Origin: Rhizomys pruinosus
Lineage: Eukaryota > Chordata > Mammalia > Rodentia > Spalacidae
Assembly: GCA_009823505.1 (NCBI GenBank)
Contig: VZQC01000356.1
Span: forward strand, 377,813 to 441,812
Length of the DNA stretch: 64,000 bases
Direction: 5' to 3'
The notes below the pieces were generated by a model that saw only the letters and a list, made by a program, of their open reading frames with translations, had not been told where the DNA came from and ran no database searches. The translations under genes and the position numbers were made by a program. Shown one piece after another: positions 49,201 to 60,997 of this stretch; positions within the stretch are counted from its first letter, which is position 1, and each line of letters starts with the position of its first letter.

Positions 49201-50519
49201 ACAGCATCCCACTAAATAAACAATTATAACGACGTCCAATTTCTGGTAACTAAACCTCTACCGCACTAAACTACCCATTCCCCTACGCCCATTTCTCCCT
49301 CTACACTTCCGTGCCCATTTCTGCCCGTAGCGTACCTCTCTGTCCCCATTCTACTGGGTCTTTGGAACTCTAGACTAACCAGCCCTATCATTCAATCCTC
49401 TTTCACTGGAAAGTTGTGAAAACTAGACAGCAACCGTTTCAATTGCAGCTGGTAAAAAGATTATCAAATCAATTCCCAAGAGGGGAGAAAAAAAAATAAA
49501 CACTAAACATACTGAAAGAACAGCTCTTACCAGATATGGATAGCAGGAAATTTTAAAGCTTTTAAAATTGAAGGAGGTATCAGAGAAATATAAATACTCC
49601 TTCTGAGAACATCATGTATAGTACCTGAAGTTTAATTTCATAAAGAAAGGACATCTTTTGAAACTATTCCACTCTATTACCAATTGCTCAAGTTTTGCCT
49701 TGTAATTGGCCTTCACTTCCCATAAAAATGATATGAGGGAGCCAAGCTTCATGTGGGAGCCAGATCACATTTTTAATGAACACTAAAGTAAAATATTGAA
49801 CACAGCAGTTTTATTTATTTAAAAACATATCATTTAAAACGGGTTTTAAATATAGGATATACATTACATTACATGTCAAAATGCAGTTACAAGCATTAAA
49901 TAAACAATTATGCTGATATAGAAATAGTATAGGTTGGCTGGGCGTAGGATGGCGCACCCCTTTAATCCTACCACCCGGGAGGCAGAGGCTGGCTGATCTC
50001 TGTGATTCAAGGACAGTCTGGTCTACAGAGTGAGGTTCCCAGGACAGCTGGGGCTAAAGAGACCCCCGTCTCAAAAGATCAAAAAAGTAATAGTAGAGGT
50101 TTAGTAATGCCACTTACAAGAGAAAGGCTAAAATGTAAGTAAGATATGAGTATGTTCAATGCACTCATTTTCTAAGATTAGATTTGACTTCTTTTGAACA
50201 TGTCTATGTGTTCAGAAAACAAATGAAAAATATCAATCCATTACTTTAAATGTTTGCTATTCATCACTAATGTACTAGAAGTTCATTCTCCTCATGTGAC
50301 ATGAGTGAAAACTCATTTAAAGACTAAAATTGGTCTTCTTTCTTTTTATTTAAAGTAGAAAGATGCCAGCACCCCCATATCACAGAAAAACATAATTTTA
50401 ATAGAAAAAATGAATCATATCTATGTCTAGCTTACAGTGAGTAACATTGCTATGCCATTTATACACTTTATCCCCTGTATCAATTTTATGACTATTAAAA
50501 ATATGAACATTGAGCAAAA
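49200..50519. other. Unassigned intergenic DNA with one B1
   Basis: No gene seen. A pyrimidine-rich low-complexity stretch (CCCATTTCTCCC, CCGTGCCCATTTCTGCCCG) is at 49260-49360. A B1 lies at 49935-50088. Confidence 0.45.
49935..50088 (+). repeat. B1 SINE
   Basis: GGCTGGGCGTAGGATGGCGC head, CCGGGAGGCAGAGGCTGG core, CTCAAAAGATC end. Confidence 0.9.
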
Positions 50520-52349
50520 TACTTTTTTCAGCATTTTCACATTTCTAAGTTTTTTTCTCCAGTATGAATTATCTTCTGCATCCTAAGTTCAGAGTAAAGG
50601 ACTTGTCAAGTTCTGTACATTAATATGGTTTCTGTTCATATTGAATAGTCTAAAGTGTTCTAACATATGAACAATGATGAAAAGACTTTTCACACAGTAG
50701 TCATATTTGTAAGGTTATTCTGTAGTATGAGCTCCCTTGTATGTCCTAAATGATGAGTTCTTAGTAAAATCTTGTCACTCACTTCATATTTGTAAGCTTT
50801 TTCTCAGGTATCGTGCTCTGATGCTTCTAACTTGAAAGTTTGGGTAAAAAAAACACTTTTCACAGTTCCATTTTGTAAGTTTTTTTTTTTCCCATAATGA
50901 ATTCTATATGATGCGTTAAAACTTGAAGGGGGAGTTGGGTGAAAAAAATCTCACAGTTTTAGATTTTGTAAGGTTGTCTCCATATGAATTCTATGATGTG
51001 CTGTAAGACATGAAAGTTGGGTAAAACAATTCTCACAGTTCTAATATTTGTAAGGTTTTTATCCAATATGAATTGGTTGATGTGCTCTAAGACTTGGAAG
51101 TTGGGTAAAACATTTTTCATGGTTCTCTCATTTGTAAGGTTTTCCTCCAGTATGAATTCTCCGATGTCTTCTAAGACTTGAAAGGTCACAAGCACTTTTC
51201 AACAGTTCTATCACATTTGTAATGTTTTTCTCCAGTACAAATTCTATGATGTAATGTAAGACTTGAAAGTTGAGAAGGCTGGAAGGGATGGCCTAGCGTG
51301 TAAGAGCGCCGAACGCTCTTGCAGAGGACCCGGGTTAGATCCCCAGCACCCACATGGCGGCTGAGAACGTCGGTAACTCAGTTTTTTGTTACCAGGAAGC
51401 TCCAGTTCCAGGGGAATTCGGGACCCTCTTCTGACCCTCCGCGGCATCGCACACACGGGTGCACATACGCGTGCATGCAGACATTAGATTCATACACATA
51501 AAAAGAAATAAATAAAAAAATTAAAAAAAAAAAAAAGAAAATTGGGTAAAACACTTCTTACAGTTCTCATATTTGTAAGGTTTTCTCCAGTATGAATTCT
51601 ATTATGTCTTCTAAGACATGAAGTTTGGGTAAAACACTTTTCACAGTTGTCACATTTGTAAGGATTTTCTCCAGAATGAATTCTTTGATGTGATGTAAGA
51701 CTTGAAAGATCGGTAAAACACTTTTCACAATTCTCACATTTGTAAGGTCTTTCTCCAGTATGAACTCTATGATGTCTTCTAATACTTGAAAGGTCAGCAA
51801 AGAACTTTTCACAGTTTTCACATTTGTAAGGTTTTGTCTCCAGAAATGAATTCTTTGATGTGATGTAAGACTTGAAAGTTGGGTAAAACACTTTCCACAC
51901 TTTCCACATTTGTATGGTTTTTCTCCAATATGAATTCTATGATGTCTTCTAAGACATGAAGTTTTGGTAAAACACTTTTCACGGTTTTCACATTGTAAGG
52001 TTTTTCTCCAGAATGAATTACTTGATGTGCTCTAAGACTTGAATGATAGGTAAAACACTTTTTACAGTTTTCACATTTGTATGTTTTGTCTCCAGTATGA
52101 ATTCTATGATGTCTTCTAAGATCTGAAACATCAGCAAAACAGTTTTCACATTGGTAAGGATTTTTTCCAGTATGAATTATTTTATCCATTTTAAGTGTTG
52201 AGTTCAGAGAAGGACGTGCAGCAATGCTGAATTCCATGATGTCCCCTAAGATTTGACATCTCAGTAAACTCCGTGTCAAAGTCCATATGTTTAAAGTCTT
52301 TCTCTGCAGTAAGAAACTGTACTTATGCCTTGATTGTTGAACTTTTTTC
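50520..52349 (-). pseudogene. C2H2 zinc-finger exon C (about 16 finger units; status uncertain)
   Basis: Minus-strand terminal exon of a KRAB-type zinc-finger gene. The acceptor TTGTCCAG ends at 52350. The frame entered in phase 2 gives RKKVQQSRHKY, matching the phase of the KRAB-B exon at 1286. Linker/His positions recur about every 84 bp (near 52168, 52090, 52008, 51925, 51837, 51752, 51668, 51583, then after a SINE 51230 and on to 50558). The best stretch, 51840-51580, encodes three intact C2H2 fingers: [60 protein letters not shown] with HTGERPYK linkers. Such arrays bind specific DNA in the nucleus. Frame changes are frequent, but this is the error-rich block, so some may be artefacts. 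The SINE at 51276-51535 splits the array and would truncate any product. No KRAB exon was found upstream within the window. Confidence 0.85.
51276..51535 (+). repeat. B2-type SINE inserted in the zinc-finger array
   Basis: Forward copy (AGGCTGGAAGGGATGGCC head; GTTAGATCC B box with one change) lying between finger units, with ACTTGAAAGTTG before it and GAAAATTGGGTAAAACAC resuming after it. It interrupts the reading frame of exon C. Confidence 0.93.
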
Positions 52350-52454
52350 CTGGACAAGACACAAACAGAAGAAATGGTTCAAGTAATTGAAAAGAAAGTG
52401 AGAGAGCATAAAACTGCAGATAGGAAGAAAAGAAAAGAATATTCTTGAATAAAA

Positions 52455-52728
52455 TTTCTTTTTGTGTATTTGAGACAGGTCCTCTCTATAGCCCCCAGGC
52501 TGGCTTGGACTCACGCTGTAGACCAGGCGGCCTTGAAAAAAAAAAAAAAAAAAAAAATCAAAATCTGCCTGCCCCTCTGCTCCCTGAGTCTAGAATTTAA
52601 GTCTGAGGACTCCATGCCTGGCTTAAAAAGAGTTCTTACACCATGTAGTGCTGGGAATTGAACCCATAAGAATCCTCTGCCAGGAGCAGTTTGGTGACTA
52701 TTAATGCTGATCCATCTCTCTGCCCCAA
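52455..52728 (-). repeat. B1 (52455-52610) and B2/B3 fragment (52639-52728)
   Basis: Reverse B1 with TTTGAGACAGGTCCTCTCTA and TCACGCTGTAGACCAGGC. A 22-A run replaces the expected CTCAGAG at 52536-52557, possibly an artefact. Then comes a fragment with GTGCTGGGAATTGAACCC and GATCCATCTCTCTGCCCC. Confidence 0.75.
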
Positions 52729-52894
52729 TAAAATTTCTAATTGTGGCGGACAAGCATGCAAGGGACCAAATCTAAGATTACAGTTCAGTAAGTAGCAGAT
52801 AAAAAATAAAGTAGGGAATACAAACGAAGATAATCTAAGCAGAAACCTTCTGTACAGTAGATAAATAATTGGATATAAAATCATAAGTGGGGGG

Positions 52895-53180
52895 GGCCTG
52901 GAGAGAGATGGCTCAGAGGTTAAAGAAACTGACTTCTGGGTGTGGTGGTTCATGATTTTAATCCCAGCACCCACGTGGCAGCTGAAACCATCTGTAACTC
53001 CAATTCCAGGAGAACTCCAGTTCCAGGGGAATCTGACACCCTCTCTGACCTCCGCGGCATTGCACAACGCGCGTGCCAAACCTACATTGCAGACAGTACA
53101 TTTATACAAATAAATACTAATAAATAAATAAATAAATTAAATAAATAAATAAATAATAAAATTTAAAAGAAAAAAAAACC
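52895..53180 (+). repeat. Chimeric SINE: B2-type with an internal B1 segment
   Basis: Starts as B2 (CCTGGAGAGAGATGGCTCAG, GTTAAAGAAACTGACTT). It switches to a B1 head (CTGGGTGTGGTGGTTCATGA, TTTTAATCCCAGCAC) and returns to B2 at CCCACGTGGCAGCTG through a long (AAAT)n tail. The B1 part replaces the B-box region. The switch point is the shared word CCCAGCAC. Confidence 0.8.
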
Positions 53181-53186
53181 CATAAG

Positions 53187-53430
53187 TGGGGCTGGAGAGT
53201 TGGTCCCTAGTGGTTATAAGAGCACTGACCTGCTCTTGCAGAGGACCGGGTTCGATCCCCAGCACCCGACATAGTGGCTGAGAACTGTCTCTAACGCCAG
53301 TTCCAGGGGAAATCCAAAACCCTCTTCTGATCCCAGGGCATTGCCCACATGGGTGCACAAACCTGCATGTACACAGTACATTCAAATCAATACAGAAAGA
53401 AATTTTAAAAATGTAAAAAGGAAATAAAAT
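53187..53430 (+). repeat. B2-type SINE
   Basis: GGGGCTGGAGAGTTGGTCCC head, GGTTCGATCC B box. Preceded by CATAAGTGGG, the same word that precedes the chimeric SINE, consistent with its downstream TSD. Confidence 0.92.
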
Positions 53431-53446
53431 AAAATAGAATCATGAA

Positions 53447-53598
53447 CTGGCAGGGTGGTGACACATGCCTTTGATCCCCACACTCAGGAGGCAAGGCAGC
53501 AGATCTCTATTATTTCAAGGCCACCTTCTGTACATAGAGAGCTCCAAGGCAAGCTGGGACTAATGGGAGACTGACAGCAAAAAGACAAATAAATAAGT
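53447..53598 (+). repeat. B1 SINE
   Basis: GGCAGGGTGGTGACACATGC head and TATTTCAAGGCCACCTTCTG core. Confidence 0.88.
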
Positions 53599-53765
53599 AG
53601 GGACATAAGGAAAGGTGATATAAATAAGAACAGTGCATTTGATCCTATACCATAGGAAAAATGTAAAAAGTAAAATAAAAACGTTAGATTGAAAAGGATT
53701 AAGGGAAAATTTATCAAAGTAATGAGTGCAGAAACAGGGCAATGGCGATTAGTGTCTTTGCTGTT

Positions 53766-53907
53766 GTCTTTTTAGACAGGGTCTCCCTAGAGGCCCAGCT
53801 GTCCTCTAACTCACTTACAACCATCTGGCCTTGAACTCAGAGAGATCCCCTGCCTCTGCGTTTTTTCCAGTGCGATATTAAAGTCATTTGCCACCATGTC
53901 TGGCTTA
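53766..53907 (-). repeat. B1 SINE
   Basis: Reverse: TTTTTAGACAGGGTCTCCCT, GGCCTTGAACTCAGAGAGAT, CACCATGTCTGGC. Confidence 0.9.
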
Positions 53908-54548
53908 AGATGTCTAAACAATATATCCATATCCCAGGAAGAAAGAATAAATACAATTAAAAATTAAGAAGCTATAACTTAAAATAGACTATCAGAAATT
54001 TTAAGCATTAGCATTGACGGATGGATAAATAAATATGCAAAAAAATCATTGTAACAAAGTCTGCACTAGATTGTAGAAGAGAACAGGATATGCAGAGAAG
54101 CTGCTGTGTTCATACATGAGAACAGAGGAAAGAATACAAATAATAAGTTGACATGAAGAGTGGACCTCATCCCAGTAGGAATCAACATATTAATACTAAA
54201 GGAAGAATAAAAATACATATAATATAATCAAATAGAAGACTAACAAATCATATTCAATTCAAATCTCTTCAGTCATATTGGGAAATTAATTTGGCCTAAA
54301 ATTACCAGATAATAGGGTGAAACTGAGAATATTGAAAGGTTAGATTCAGTTGTCAACACATGAATATATGAAATACTAAAATATCAAGGGTAAGAATCAT
54401 CATGCAGATTATTAGTGATGCTGAAAATTTACCAGATATAGAACCATTTTGCACATTTCTACAAAAGTTAGCATTCTTAATTTTATAATATAAAACCTAA
54501 GTGAAAAGGAAAATAAGATCCAATCACATAATAAAGGAGGGAATTACT

Positions 54549-54800
54549 TAAGGGCTGAAGAGATAGGCTAGCGGTGTAAGAGCACGGACTGCTCTTAGCC
54601 AGAGGACCCGGGTATGATCCCCAGCACCCACATGGCGGCTAGAACAGTCGGTAACTCCAGTTCGCAGGAGAACTCCAGTTCCAGGGAATCGGAGACCGCT
54701 TCTGACCTCCGCGGCATTGCATGAACGGGGGCACAGACCTACATTACGACAGACGGCATACACATACAAAAATAGATAAAATTAAAAAATTAAAAAGGGT
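54549..54800 (+). repeat. B2-type SINE, empty site known
   Basis: AGGGCTGAAGAGATAGGCTA head. GGAATTACTTAA before it and GGAATACTTCAG after it form the duplicated target; the single-copy target is at 17739. Confidence 0.92.
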
Positions 54801-55269
54801 GGAATACTTCAGTGAACACCTTAAAATCTAAATAAATTTTTACCAAAACTTTAGGAAAAAAAGGTTCTAAGACAAATTATTTGGAATTACAATATATACC
54901 AAATTATATTTAAAGGATGTATAAAAGAAAAACCATTACTGTAAAACCCATTTCAGTCAGATATACATAAAAACCTGCTAGTGATGATCATGTTAGTTTG
55001 TATAAAGCAAGCATTATCTAAACAAAATTGGTAGGCAATTCCATTGTTTATGTTTTAAAGGTGATAAAACTAGAAAATAAATGTAAAAGAAAGTGGAGGA
55101 TTTATGTGATTACAGAAAAAAGTTAATTAGAATGATTCATTGACAAAATTGAAGATGGAATTTAAAAATCCAATAATAAAGTGTAATGGTATAACCTGCT
55201 AGAACTTCTGAAAAAGAGTCTCCTTGTATTCATCCATAAGCTTGGCTGTGATAATTATTTCTGCTCAAA

Positions 55270-55548
55270 AAAATTTTTTTTTAAATTTTTTTTTAAGTTT
55301 ATTTATTTTGGTAATGGTATGAAGGTACTGTCTGCATATGCAGTCTGTGCACCAGGGTCGTGCAAGGCCGCGGAGGTCAGAAGAGGGTCTCGGATTCCTC
55401 TGGAACTGGAGTCTCCTGAAATTGGTTTTCAGACGGTATCGTTCTCTCGGTCCGCCATAATGGGTGCGGGGATTGGAAACCCGGGGGCTCCGAGCCTGTA
55501 AGAGCGATCGGTGCTGCTTAACCACAGAGGCGCCATCTCTCCAGCCCC
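55270..55548 (-). repeat. B2-type SINE (error-rich)
   Basis: Reverse copy ending GCCATCTCTCCAGCCCCGC, with many indels. Confidence 0.9.
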
Positions 55549-55689
55549 GCAAACAAATATTCTTACTGGGTCCCTGAAGCATATGGAGAAGGGTTGAAAA
55601 GTCCTAATGTAAGGCTGGACATATAATTGACCAATCTCCGCATGTTTAAGAAGGATGTTATCAGAAGAGGGTCTCAACTGCAAATTTTT

Positions 55690-57600
55690 GGAAGTGGTTT
55701 ATTTCATTTTCATTCTAGTCGAAGAAATTTTTCTATTTTAATATTATGGGCGTACTATCTAGTTTTTATCTAGTAATGTGGTGCTTTGCTTCCATGAATC
55801 ATTTTATCTATGTGTTGTAAATCAAAATCTATTACAATTAGTAGATTGTCTGATGAGATTTGAGAGTCAGAGAGATCTATGAATAAAAGGATATGTTACC
55901 ATGAGTCATTTTAAAACTATACGCATTTTTCCAGAAATAAATATGAGTTTATTTTCTTCCTTAGGGCAATGACTTTTTCCCTACTTTTTATTTTTTTTTG
56001 TCTTTGTGAGACAAGGATCTCCATGTAGCCCCAGCCGGCCTGAAACTTGCTCTGTAGACGCAGCGGGCCGTGAACTCACAAAGATCCAACTGCGTCGGCT
56101 GTCCAAGTGCTAGGAGTAAAGGTGTGTGGCCACAACACCCTGCCCTACATGGGTTTTTTATTCCTCATTCAGCAAAGGATGCCTTAAATGTAATATTGAA
56201 AATTTGGTATTTCCATAACATTAACTGCTACCATTATAAACATGGGCATATCTTCCAGGCCATTTGTTTCTGTAGCTCACAGGTGTTACACTTACGTAAA
56301 ATCAAAACTACGTTTACAGCTGTGCTGTCAAGAGCATCTTACAATATTACAAAGCTGATAACTAGGAATGTTTTCAGATCAGTATCATCTTGATTTGTCA
56401 GTGTTTCTTTGGTTCATTTATGTATTTCGTTCAGGTTTACATATGGATTACAATCAACTGGTTGAAGGTAACAGAAGCATTTTTTTTGAAGTTTTCTAGA
56501 ATTTTTTTCTTTAATCCGTCCGTTGCTAGACTTTTTTTCTGGTGGGTGGGGGTTTCTGGTCTCTTTTTGAGTTTGGATCTCCCTACAACACCAGTAGAGA
56601 GATGGAGAACTCACTCGGTAGACAAGGCTGGATTTGACCAGTGATCTGCCTGCTCTGCTTCCCCGTGCTAGATTAAAGGTGGTGTGCCACCATGCCGCTT
56701 AAAGACGGTTCTAAGCCCGCCATTTGCATGCTGGGAATCAAACTGGGTCTTCTGCAAGAAGTCATGCTCTTAACCACAGAGCCATTTCTCCGACCCCAAA
56801 TAACGTACTTCTTCACCTTTCTGTTAGAGAATGTAGATTTTTAAAGTCTGTACTTGCATTTTTATGGATATATTCATTTTCATTTCTGAGTTTACTTGCT
56901 TCCTCTCTCTCATACTCTATTTGTTAGTGTGGCCAAAGACTTGTCAATCTCATTAATCTTTCCAAGGAACCAACTTTTAATTTCATAGATTCTTTGTACA
57001 TTTATGCTTTTCTATTCCTTAATTTTGTTTTCAGACTTGAATATCTTATCTCTTCCCATCTTACTCTTTTGGGGGGGTTTGCTTTTTTTCTAGGTTTTCC
57101 AAAGCTTTCTGGTGCTTCCTTAATTAATTAATTAATTAATTATTAACTAATTATGTTTTTTTGCTTTTTGAGACAACATCTCCCGTTAGTCTCAGCTTTC
57201 CTGGAACTCTTTATGTAGCTGGCCTTGAAATCTCAGACGTCTGCCTTCACCACAACACTTACCCACTAAGTTATTATTATGAGATGTGCCTAATAATCTG
57301 TTGTAGGCAGTTAATGCTATAAATTTTACTTAGGACTCTCTCCATTACATTGCAAATATTTTGGAAAGTGGTTTATTTCATTTCATTCTATCGAAGAAAT
57401 GTTTTTCTATGTGATATTGGATTGGTCTTAACTATCTAGTTATTTTATCTATATGTGTGTTTTTCTTTCTTCCATGAATCTGTACTCTATGAATAATTTT
57501 TCCAATTTTATTGTTAACTGACAGTAGCTTATATTTATTTGGTGGGTAGGTGGGAGGTGAGATAGTTGATTTTTTTAAAACGTTTTAAATTATATGCATT
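55690..57600 (-). mobile_element. Old LINE-1 fragments with B1/B2 insertions
   Basis: Minus-strand L1: antisense of the endonuclease-RT spacer at 56900-57060 (CAATCTCATTAATCTTTCCA, GGAACCAACTTTTAATTTCA). 55690-55830 and 57358-57510 repeat one another (AAGTGGTTTATTTCATTT, CGAAGAAAT, ACTATCTAG), so two L1 pieces cover the same region. B1s are at 55997-56144 and 56560-56700, with a partial B1 at 57155-57250 (all minus). A B2 5' fragment is at 56701-56797 (minus). (AATT)n is at 57120-57150. Confidence 0.6.
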
Positions 57601-57604
57601 GTCT

Positions 57605-57627
57605 TTTTTTTTAATTTATTTCTGTAT

Positions 57628-57660
<33 letters not shown>

Positions 57661-57845
57661 TGCACCCGTGTCGTGGCAATGCTGCGGAGTCAAAGAGGGT
57701 GTCGGATTTCCCCTGGAACTGGGAGTTCGTCCTAGAACTGGAGGTGCAGACGGTTCTCAGCCGCCATTGTGGGTGCTGGGATCGAACCTGGGTCTCTGTA
57801 AGAACATCGGTCGGTGACTTAACTGCTAGGGCATCGCTCCAGCCC
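57605..57845 (-). repeat. B2-type SINE with 31-T run
   Basis: Reverse copy. The T-run at 57629-57659 replaces the expected TGAATGTACTGTCTGCATGC segment, so part of the SINE is missing or miscalled. Confidence 0.88.
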
Positions 57846-57899
57846 CTTGAGTGCATTTCATACAACATATCTGAATCGAATTTAGACCTAATTCCCCTA

Positions 57900-60135
57900 C
57901 CTTTCCACCGCTCATGACGCCCCCCTCCACCCAGCCAGAGCTGCTGGAATTCGGTCCATACACATTAAAGTCGTCTTGCAAACTTTCTCAGTCTTTTAAT
58001 AACCTTTTCATTGCAATGGCTTGTTGTTTTGGGCAGTTCTTTGAATAGGTTTTTCTTTCTTTTTCTTTGTTAGTTCCCTTTGATTTTAATATTTCCAGAG
58101 GGATTGGAGTAGGATTGGCATGGAATTTGGTTTTTTAACAAATATTGTTTAACTGGTTAAAAATATATAATTTTTACCAAAAAATGTCTTGTTTTCCCCC
58201 AATGAGGTGATTAAAGGTTCTTCCTAGGCAAACCCAAACAACCATCAATCGTGCCCCTGTGCTCCACACTGGATCCCCCACACTATGGTCACCAAATGAG
58301 GTCCCAGCGCAAGGATGCCTGGCTCGTCTTTTCCTGCACTGGCCTCCATGACATATTGGTAGTCCAATAATGGCAGTCTACACTCTGATGAGGTTGAAAT
58401 CTCCTTAGCTGTTTAGTTCACATGCTGGGTATCTCAGTTGTCCCTATCTGGCATTGAAGTTTGGAGGATTCTCAAGTTTTTTATCTGAAATACAATTTCC
58501 CCAGACCCTTACTGATTATTTAGTGCTGGTTGTACTTTTCCTTTTGGATGCTTAAGGCCACACAGTTAGCCCGATAAACCAAGGTTTTTTTTGTTTTTCT
58601 CAAGTCAGTTGAGGATATGGTATCAAGTGTCCAACGCGAGGTTTTTTTTTTTGGGGGGGGGGCTGGCCCCTTTTGGCTTTTCAACCACCATTTCCATCAC
58701 TGGAGGACACAGTTAGGTCTTGCTAGCTAGGGTTTGTTTTCTTTTAGCATGAGCAGACTTTCCTACTTATATTTTGGACACTGGCTGAAGTCCTACTGTT
58801 GGATCTCCAAGACATCCCTGCAAGAGAAGACTGGTGACTTTTATAGGTGCAGGAAATTTCTAGAGATGCCCCCATGCAGAGTCCCCTAAGATTTAGTTTG
58901 ACCTCTGAGGGCAAGGACAAAGTCATCCCTTAGGAATCCTTCAACCAAATTGGTATGGGTATAAGTATGGTCATTAAGCAACCCAGAAAGGCTAAGTTAA
59001 ACAACAAGGCTTATACATCACACCTATCCTAAAATTGTATCTTCTGAAAACAAACGGTGTGTTTATTTCCATATCATATTTTCTTGATTCACCTTTTATG
59101 AAGTTTTGCAGACTTCTGTGTGTTTATATGTGTCATTTTTTGGAGAATTTAGATTAGGTTGCCTGAAAGAAAGTATTCCTTTGGTGCTAGGAAGGAAATT
59201 CTGCAAACAAAACCATTTCATTTAATTGGTCATTTAAATTCCAGGTTTATCTTTTGTGTTCTTCTTCTGGCATGTGGTTGACCTATTGATAACAGTGGTA
59301 TTGAAAATATCCACCTTCACTGTGTTTGAGTCATTGTCGGAGTGCATTTTGGAAGCAGCAAACTGATGCATCATGTATTATACTACTCTATTGTAGTCTG
59401 TGCCTTTTTACTATAGAGTTGGGGAAATTATAATTGAGGTTTTTATTGCCAATATTATTTATTTCTTTTTTTATTAACATTCATCCAGTTTCATCAGTAT
59501 TCACTCTCAGATGGTCCACATACATCAATTAACAGGGATTGCCACAGCGTGTCAGCATATAAACCCAAAATCATGTGACCTAGCAGAATCCACCTCATAG
59601 GTGTGCAGTCTTGTTGACAAGGAGTGGTTGCCACGTGTCAAACATTATTGTCCATTGTTTGATTTAGTAAATATTTCTCTTGTCAAGTTCAAGTTCTTAT
59701 GAGAGTTGCAAATTTTAAAAGAATTGGATAGATGTGTGTGTGTACTCAAATCCTGTTCATCAGAAATGTGGCTGTTTTAAGGTGTCAAACTCCAGATGAG
59801 CTGCAGGAAAGCACAGTGTGAAGTAGTACATGGAGTCTGCTGTGCCTTCCCTCTCAGTGACTGGGACCTTATCAACTCCTGAGAAATTATTGTGCACATG
59901 GGCAAATTGTGCTTCCTACAGACCACTTATTGTCTGTGAATCTTGAAGAATTTTTAGGTTGTGAGCTGATGTGTGGAACTGTCCTAAGCGAACCTGACAT
60001 CATCTCACTAAACCACCATCGATTACTGTATATAATATGTGGACAAGGAGAATGGAAACCAAATGCAACCTGTGAAACATGAAATCACTTGAATCTAATG
60101 GTGGTTCACTAGGAACATTTTAGATCTGGTTTCTT
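57900..60135. other. Largely unassigned sequence
   Basis: Quality looks high again from about 58 kb. 58.0-58.15 kb is weakly L1-like on the minus strand. The rest shows no SINE, LTR ends or L1 coding. 59940-60080 has a short open stretch with a sushi-like ending (see findings), not called as a gene. Confidence 0.4.
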
Positions 60136-60139
60136 TTTT

Positions 60140-60260
60140 AAACAACATTTTTATTTTTTGATCTGTCTGGTGTATGCCATTATTGACTGGATGTATGTAA
60201 GGGCACCTGTGCCTGTATTGCTGTCAGAGATCAGAACAGGGTGTCTAATCCCCTGGAAAT
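60140..60260 (-). repeat. B3/B2-like SINE fragment
   Basis: GGGCACCTGTGCCTGTATTG, TCAGAGATCAGAACAGGGTG and TCCCCTGGAA follow the B3 order in reverse, truncated. Confidence 0.55.
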
Positions 60261-60279
60261 GGGATGTTTATTTATTCTT

Positions 60280-60730
60280 CCCATACTGTTGTTGCAGTAT
60301 TTTATTTAGTCTTGACCTTCTAGGGCACTGTTCTGGCATTTTTATTTTTTGTGTCTCCTTGAGAGTGTTTAACCTTCTCTTCAGACCAAAGTATTCCATT
60401 GACTATTATTCTCTATAGGGCTGGTTTTGTTGATCTAAATTACTTAAATCAAATTTTATCACAAAAAGTTTTACTTTTTCCTTCAATTACAACGGAAGCT
60501 TTTGCCTAAGTAAGGAATGTGAGAGCAATCCTGTGTCTTTTCAGACTTGATAAATTTGTTGATACAGTGCTGGTTTCTAGAGGTCCTCCACTCGAGATTC
60601 AATTATTTAGACTCAAAGTCGCCTTTCTGTGTGACTTGTTATTTCTCTTAGATGGATTTCAATATTGTTTCTATGTTTTGTATGCTAAATTTAGTATGTT
60701 GACTCTATATGAAATGGAAGATTTCATGGA
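60280..60730 (-). mobile_element. Old LINE-1 fragment
   Basis: Antisense L1-like sequence of the ORF1-ORF2 junction type (GGGCTGGTTTTGTTGATCTA, TTTTGCCTAAGTAAGGAATG). Diverged; boundaries uncertain. Confidence 0.4.
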
Positions 60731-60997
60731 AATATTTTCTCTTATGAGGAGTCTTAGAGGGCTAAGATTGTGGGGGGCCCCAACTGGTTTTCTAAGGAGC
60801 TCCAAGGGGAAACCCCCTGGGGAACAAAAGCCAACAGAGACAAGGAATGATGGGTAATGATTCACTTCATCCACATGAGGAGTGTGCAAATCCAGGAGAG
60901 GAGAGGATCTCTGTGACCCAGTAAAGTCTCAGTTCCATGACAGTGGGGTGAAAGAGTCTCAGTGACAAAGCCTCAAACCTGATTTTGACAATTTAAA

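Larger units (their letters stand above)
52740..55215. other. Zinc-finger gene flank or intron, paralogous to 16.6-18.1 kb
   Basis: Ordered matches to the 16.6-18.1 kb flank, interrupted by SINEs absent there. At 54549 a SINE splits what is contiguous at about 17735 in the other copy. No coding seen. Confidence 0.75.

Noticed and set aside
51276..51535. tRNA gene from the A/B boxes of SINEs
   Set aside because: The tRNA-like head is part of a full SINE with tail and target duplications; no cloverleaf with a proper acceptor stem.
50520..52349. Regular 84-bp spacing as a CRISPR array or satellite
   Set aside because: The repeat codes C2H2 fingers with the HTGEKPYKC linker; units differ at finger-specific positions and there are no unique spacers.
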